From Candidatus Hydrogenedentota bacterium (GTDB lineage Bacteria; Hydrogenedentota; Hydrogenedentia; Hydrogenedentales; CAITNO01), in assembly GCA_029554925.1 (NCBI GenBank), contig JAKPUV010000035.1, positions 1 through 7,668 on the forward strand: a stretch of 7,668 nucleotides of DNA, given 5' to 3'. A program made the position numbers and the translations under genes. Shown here piece by piece: positions 7,201-7,668 of the stretch. Position 1 is the first letter of the stretch. Every line of letters begins with the position of its first letter. Below the pieces are notes generated by a model that did not search any database, was not told the DNA's origin, and was given only the letters and a program-made list of their open reading frames with translations.

Positions 7201-7668
7201 GTCGGCGTTGTACACGGCGATCCCCCCCGGAGAGGAGGTGCTGACCCTCACGTTGCCGAACGGCATCTGGAGGTCGTCGGCCGGCGCAATGCTGTCCGTC
7301 ACCGCGACCTCGCCGGGCCGCACCAGCACCTCCAAATCCACAGGCCGCGTGGTGGTGTACGCCGAGTTGGTGTTCGTGAAGGTCACCGTGTCGTTGTAGT
7401 TCCCCGGCGTCAGCGTGAAGGTGCCGGTGTTCAGATCCACCGACACTGGAACGGAAGCCCCGACCGCCAGCGTTCCGAAGGACGGTGTCACCGTCACCCA
7501 GGTCTGCGTCGGGACCGCCGTCCACGGGATGTCCGCCCCGCTGTGGTTTTCCAGCGTGTAGGTGAGACCGACAGGGGTGAACAGGCCGCCCTCGTAACCG
7601 GAGGAGTCAATGCCGTATTCCGGCGTCAGCGTGAGGTAGTCGTCCAATCCCGTTCCGGAAAGGTCAAC
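1243..7668 (-). CDS. Giant modular surface protein: BACON/ASH domains, nested GATase-like domain, 13 PASTA repeats, EF-hands, C-terminal anchor (5'-partial)
   Basis: I see 2141 codons ending in TAA, with the frame open to the right edge. The first possible start in the window, TTG at 7647, falls inside a domain, and the seven upstream codons (VDLSGTG) match the end of an ASH domain, so the true start and any signal peptide lie outside. Visible residues, counted from the edge: BACON-like 8-115, ASH 116-231, BACON-like 232-343, Ig-like domain with inserted amidotransferase-like domain 344-734, BACON-like 735-842 and 843-947, beta-rich YTELF domain 948-1146, 13 PASTA repeats 1147-2037, EF-hand pair, Cys cluster and hydrophobic tail 2038-2141. 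Inferred role: exported, Ca2+-dependent, cell-surface stalk or adhesin-like protein. No catalytic centre is convincing. Cysteines are sparse, absent from the PASTA array and concentrated in the tail. It ends 21 bases before an intrinsic terminator. Coding is certain; the biological role is unknown. Confidence 0.97.
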   Translation of the reverse strand, partial: VDLSGTGLDDYLTLTPEYGIDSSGYEGGLFTPVGLTYTLENHSGADIPWTAVPTQTWVTVTPSFGTLAVGASVPVSVDLNTGTFTLTPGNYNDTVTFTNTNSAYTTTRPVDLEVLVRPGEVAVTDSIAPADDLQMPFGNVRVSTSSPGGIAVYNADATHDLLLTGITTTGTGTGFSLSGLPSFPLTLNPGGFTTFNVVFAPTGEGPATDTVQISTNDIDEPVTAVQLSGNGILDDLWVSPMDAFVASGFTGGPFDPVGKAYVLNNAGGADVNWTVGLSEAWLDVSVPSGTLASGASAPVTVSLNTNANALPFGTHTAVVSFTNTATSVSITRDVELTVLPDPPVARIEAPASLEKTLSQGVSFTFDPALNLCNDGEAGLDYTISIQYDDPVLDKRTGIDGVHAAVEAAIARSGILDGPLSIKGAGNAAAETKVADTLSDPAQVASVMTAAEAGITTASLLDVAVYASDDAASRADVQAKLLSTGQFNSVSTFDLGALTPTLSELQAFAAVLVYGNFPYQNAAALGDAMADYAAAGGGVVCSVFEVGDNTNRCMMLGRWVTDGYVLMDRPTTINGPATLGTVHDPAHPIMAGVTSFNGGSASYRPTTTTVYPGTTLVAEWSDGHPLVAVADVNGAHRADVCFFPPSSDTGSNRWDTTTDGARMLANALSWTISGQGWLQVQGTRSGTVAGGACEAKTVTFDAAGLEPGTYTADLVIAHNDPMNPPVTVPCTLTVRVDDLRVGPAEGLDAEGYFGGPFTPGQAVYTLTNAGTVDLPWQAAADVPWVDAVPASGTLAAGATVDVTVSFNAAAQSLAPAEYTGILTFSNTDTGYTTLRDLDLAVLEPLSVTPDTVFRSRGEPGGPFSPLSTSYTLTNAGPTAVPWHLALSETWLDAAPMSGTLDPGASVEVVVALGIGVTALPAATYSATATFVNDVNAAFFTRDVVLEIGREYYTELFDASDWDIQQQTLLFTPNGSPLYYGVCSAPVVAFPTDPAGGTPLTLTDDSSVQVDLPPGVQVYLYGTAYSTFYVGSNGYVTFTAGSSSFSGSLANHFSLPRVAGLYRDLNPTGQGTVSWKQLSDRVAVTFENIKSFGTTDSNNFQIEFYFDGRIGLTHLGIDAASGLAGLSAGAGVPADYLETDLTGFAGCPVTVPDVVGLQQTDALTVLAGASLAVGTVTETYSATVPVGEVMSQAPAPGTVVPAGSGVDLEVSKGPEPVLVPDVVGLQQADVASALAAASLTLGTVTESWSATVPEGEVMSQNPAAGALVLPGTAVDIEVSKGPEPVPVPDVVGLQRTAAETAIMGASLNVGTVTETYSATVPVDEVMTQAPAAGTLVLPGTPVDIEVSKGPEPVLVPDVVGLQQAAATTALTGAGLTVGTVTEVWSATVPVGEVMSQTPLAGASVLPGTAVDIEVSKGPEPVTVPNVVGLQQAAAETALTGAGLAVGTVTESFSATVPVGEVMSQTPLAGASVLPGTAVDLEVSKGPEPVTVPNVVGLQQAAAATALTGAGLAVGTVTESFSDTVPVGEVMSQTPAAGTSVVPGTAVDLEVSKGPAPGGDKEVPNVVGMTQAEAGAALVAAQLTLGTVTEVYSDTVPAGEVISQNPAAGVMVAENTPVNLTVSKGPAPVAVPNVVGMTQAAAEAALTGVGLAVGAVTEDLSATVPAGQVISQNPAAGVEVAPGASVDLVVSKGPAPVTVPNVVGLTQAAAESALTGAGLAVGTVTESFSETVPLGQVMSQSPASGVSVVPGTAVNLEVSKGPAPAGDKEVPNVVGMTQAEAGEALVAAELTLGAVTEAFSAAVPAGQVISQNPAAGVMLAAGTPVNIVVSKGPETVTVPNVVGMTQAAAGTALTGVGLAVGTVIEEYSATVPAGQVMSQTPAAGASVAAGSAVSLVVSKGPAPAVTVPNVVGLTQAAAGAVIGGAGLTLGSVTETFSAAVPAGQVVSQTPAAGASVTAGSAVSLVVSKGPQPVNVPDVSGLPEAQARSAIASSGLTVGGVAGAYSSTVAGGLVISQSPAAGAQAAPGSAVSLVVSTGPDPAAVEAARAALAEVFRSADTDGDRLLSYDEAAGVYTSLTQPLFDALDLNGDGRLDKEELGVKGCGCGCSCSKADMTVEGLKSQLGDLFLGALALTLLAVLGRRPE
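1246..1374 (-). other. C-terminal Cys cluster, hydrophobic segment and Arg tail: candidate sorting/anchoring signal
   Basis: The last 43 residues begin GCGCGCSCSK (cysteines at every second position, four in seven residues), followed by a polar 13-residue stretch, then the hydrophobic segment LFLGALALTLLAVLG and the end RRPE. This three-part layout (signature motif, membrane-spanning segment, basic end) is the known architecture of C-terminal protein-sorting tags such as PEP-CTERM, LPXTG, GlyGly-CTERM and the Cys-containing MYXO-CTERM and Synerg-CTERM classes. It is not a PEP, LPXTG or plain GlyGly tag. Compared with the Cys classes it has more cysteines and a longer spacer before the hydrophobic part. 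I infer a membrane anchor that may be cleaved and modified at the Cys cluster. A simple uncleaved tail anchor is the alternative. Confidence 0.7.
1387..1506 (-). other. Pair of EF-hand calcium-binding loops
   Basis: Directly after the last PASTA repeat, a short helix-like stretch (VEAARAALAEVFRSA) leads into loop 1, DTDGDRLLSYDE (1471-1506). A connecting helix (TQPLFDALDL) then leads to loop 2, DLNGDGRLDKEE (1387-1422). Loop 2 is canonical: D, N, D at 1, 3, 5, Gly at 6, Asp at 9, Glu at 12. Loop 1 keeps D1, D3, D5, S9 and E12 but has Arg in place of Gly6. A dockerin pair was considered, but Glu at position 12 and the inter-loop helix fit EF-hands better. They probably bind Ca2+ next to the membrane or wall anchor. 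Confidence 0.85.
1966..3210 (-). repeat. Higher-order duplication of a three-PASTA block
   Basis: PASTA units 6-7-8 (2590-3210, 207 codons) and 9-10-11 (1966-2589, 208 codons) match in order. The first unit of each ends in a GDK linker, the second begins EVPNVVGMTQAEAG with no leading V.V and contains ALVAA.LTLG, and the third reads PNVVGMTQAAA...LTGVGLAVG. The shared linker and shared 67-residue middle unit are not found elsewhere in the array, so the block, not the single repeat, was the unit copied. Confidence 0.8.
3238..3522 (-). repeat. 81-nt identical blocks in adjacent PASTA units 4 and 5
   Basis: Positions 3238-3318 and 3442-3522 are identical base for base over 81 nt at the 204-nt repeat period, synonymous positions included. 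Both encode the TVPVGEVMSQTPLAGASVLPG portion. Flanking parts of the two units differ. This indicates recent copying or gene conversion inside the array. Confidence 0.9.
4231..4827 (-). other. Beta-rich ~200-residue 'YTELF' domain of unnamed family
   Basis: Visible residues 948-1146. It starts YYTELFDASDWDIQQQTL and continues with LFTPNGSPLYYGVC, FPTDPAGGTP, YLYGTAYSTFYVGSNGYVTF, HFSLPRVAGLYRDLNP, GTVSWKQLSDRVAVTFENI, NFQIEFYFDGRIGLTHLGID and GLAGLSAG.GVPADYLETDL. I recall similar domains near the C-termini of large secreted proteins of Planctomycetota and related phyla, including some subtilisin-like proteases, but know no accepted family name. The SWKQL..RV.VTFEN and FQIE..FDGRI..T pattern resembles the nidogen-like (NIDO) extracellular beta fold. 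Two cysteines flank the domain. The role is inferred only as an extracellular structural or adhesion module. Confidence 0.6.
4828..5466 (-). other. BACON-like domains 3 and 4
   Basis: There are two more copies of the roughly 105-residue BACON-like unit. Copy 3 (5143-5466) contains GYFGGPFTPG, YTLTNAG, PW and VPASGTLAAGATVDVTVSF. Copy 4 (4828-5142) contains GEPGGPFSP, YTLTNAG, SETWLDAAPMSGTLDPGAS and FTRDVVLEIG. Both keep the aromatic and PASGTL signatures of copies 1 and 2 but are not near-identical to them, so the duplications are old. They sit between the nested amidotransferase-like module and the YTELF domain and probably act as rigid spacers or ligand-binding beta-sandwiches. Confidence 0.75.
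5467..6639 (-). other. Ig-like domain with inserted glutamine-amidotransferase-like (ThuA/GATase1-type) domain
   Basis: Visible residues 344-734. The first stretch (LEKTLSQGVSF, then LNLCNDGEAGLDYTISI) looks like the first strands of an Ig-like sandwich. The matching second half appears only 290 residues later, as GWLQVQGTRSGTVAGGACE, VTFDAAGLEPGTYTADLVI and NDP..PPVTVP.TLTV. Between them lies a Rossmann-like alpha/beta domain (about 5656-6294): LLDVAVYASD, LQAFAAVLVYGN, LGDAMADYAAAGGGVV, HPIMAGV, LVAEWSDGHPLVAV, FFPPSSD and TTDGARMLANALSW. This order of elements recalls GATase1/ThuA-like domains. The Cys after GGGVV is not in a GxCxG elbow, so I do not call it an active amidotransferase. It may be a carbohydrate-binding or structural module. 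Fold assignment is moderately sure; function is unknown. Confidence 0.65.
6640..7668 (-). other. BACON-like / ASH (choice-of-anchor D) beta-domain tandem
   Basis: This is the N-terminal visible part of the giant protein. A 7-residue ASH remnant (7648-7668) is followed by BACON-like 1 (7324-7647), an ASH/choice-of-anchor-D domain (6976-7323) and BACON-like 2 (6640-6975). The BACON-like copies share GG.F.P......Y.L.N..G, then W followed by a PS.GTL..GAS.PV.V.LN core and a closing TF.NT......TR.V.L.VL. The ASH copy has the typical PFG.V.V......I.VYN start, L.L.PGGF....V.F.P.G and ends ISTNDID.P....QLSGNG. In other proteins these folds act as binding or spacer modules. The alternation ASH-BACON-ASH-BACON suggests that the two-domain unit repeats upstream of the window. 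Confidence 0.8.

Noticed and set aside
7645..7647. TTG as the start of the giant gene
   Set aside because: The frame stays open to the edge and the upstream residues match an ASH domain end, so this codon is an internal Leu.

Overview
The window is GC-rich, roughly two-thirds G+C by eye, and every gene I can support reads on the minus strand. It looks chromosomal and bacterial. I see no mobile element, RNA gene or CRISPR array. A Tat-exported Gfo/Idh/MocA oxidoreductase and a giant BACON/ASH/PASTA surface protein with an EF-hand and Cys-cluster C-terminus recall Candidatus Hydrogenedentota or the Planctomycetota/Lentisphaerota. This placement rests on remembered family resemblance, not on a marker gene.

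Layout, in the direction of transcription (right to left). (1) 7668 down to 1243 is the 3' part of one enormous gene whose start lies outside the window. The visible 2141 residues read: tail of an ASH-like domain, BACON-like 1, ASH domain, BACON-like 2, a glutamine-amidotransferase-like domain nested in an Ig-like domain, BACON-like 3 and 4, a roughly 200-residue beta-rich domain, 13 tandem PASTA repeats, two EF-hand loops, a CxCxCxC cluster, a hydrophobic segment and a short Arg-containing tail. (2) A strong intrinsic terminator follows (12-bp perfect stem, UUCG loop). (3) Only 17 bases further on there is a sigma70-type promoter with an extended -10. It drives a 42-codon small gene (1085-957) with a good ribosome binding site. 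(4) After 94 bases comes a Tat-signal Gfo/Idh/MocA-family oxidoreductase (862 down to 1), cut by the left edge.

The giant protein appears built as a long extracellular stalk of beta domains held at the cell envelope by its C-terminus. The small gene and the oxidoreductase form a separate transcription unit, and nothing in the sequence links their function to the giant protein. The points most worth following up are the C-terminal Cys-cluster/hydrophobic/Arg tail (a candidate protein-sorting signal), the unusually long kinase-free PASTA array with visible higher-order duplication, the nested amidotransferase-like domain, and the unrecognised small protein.
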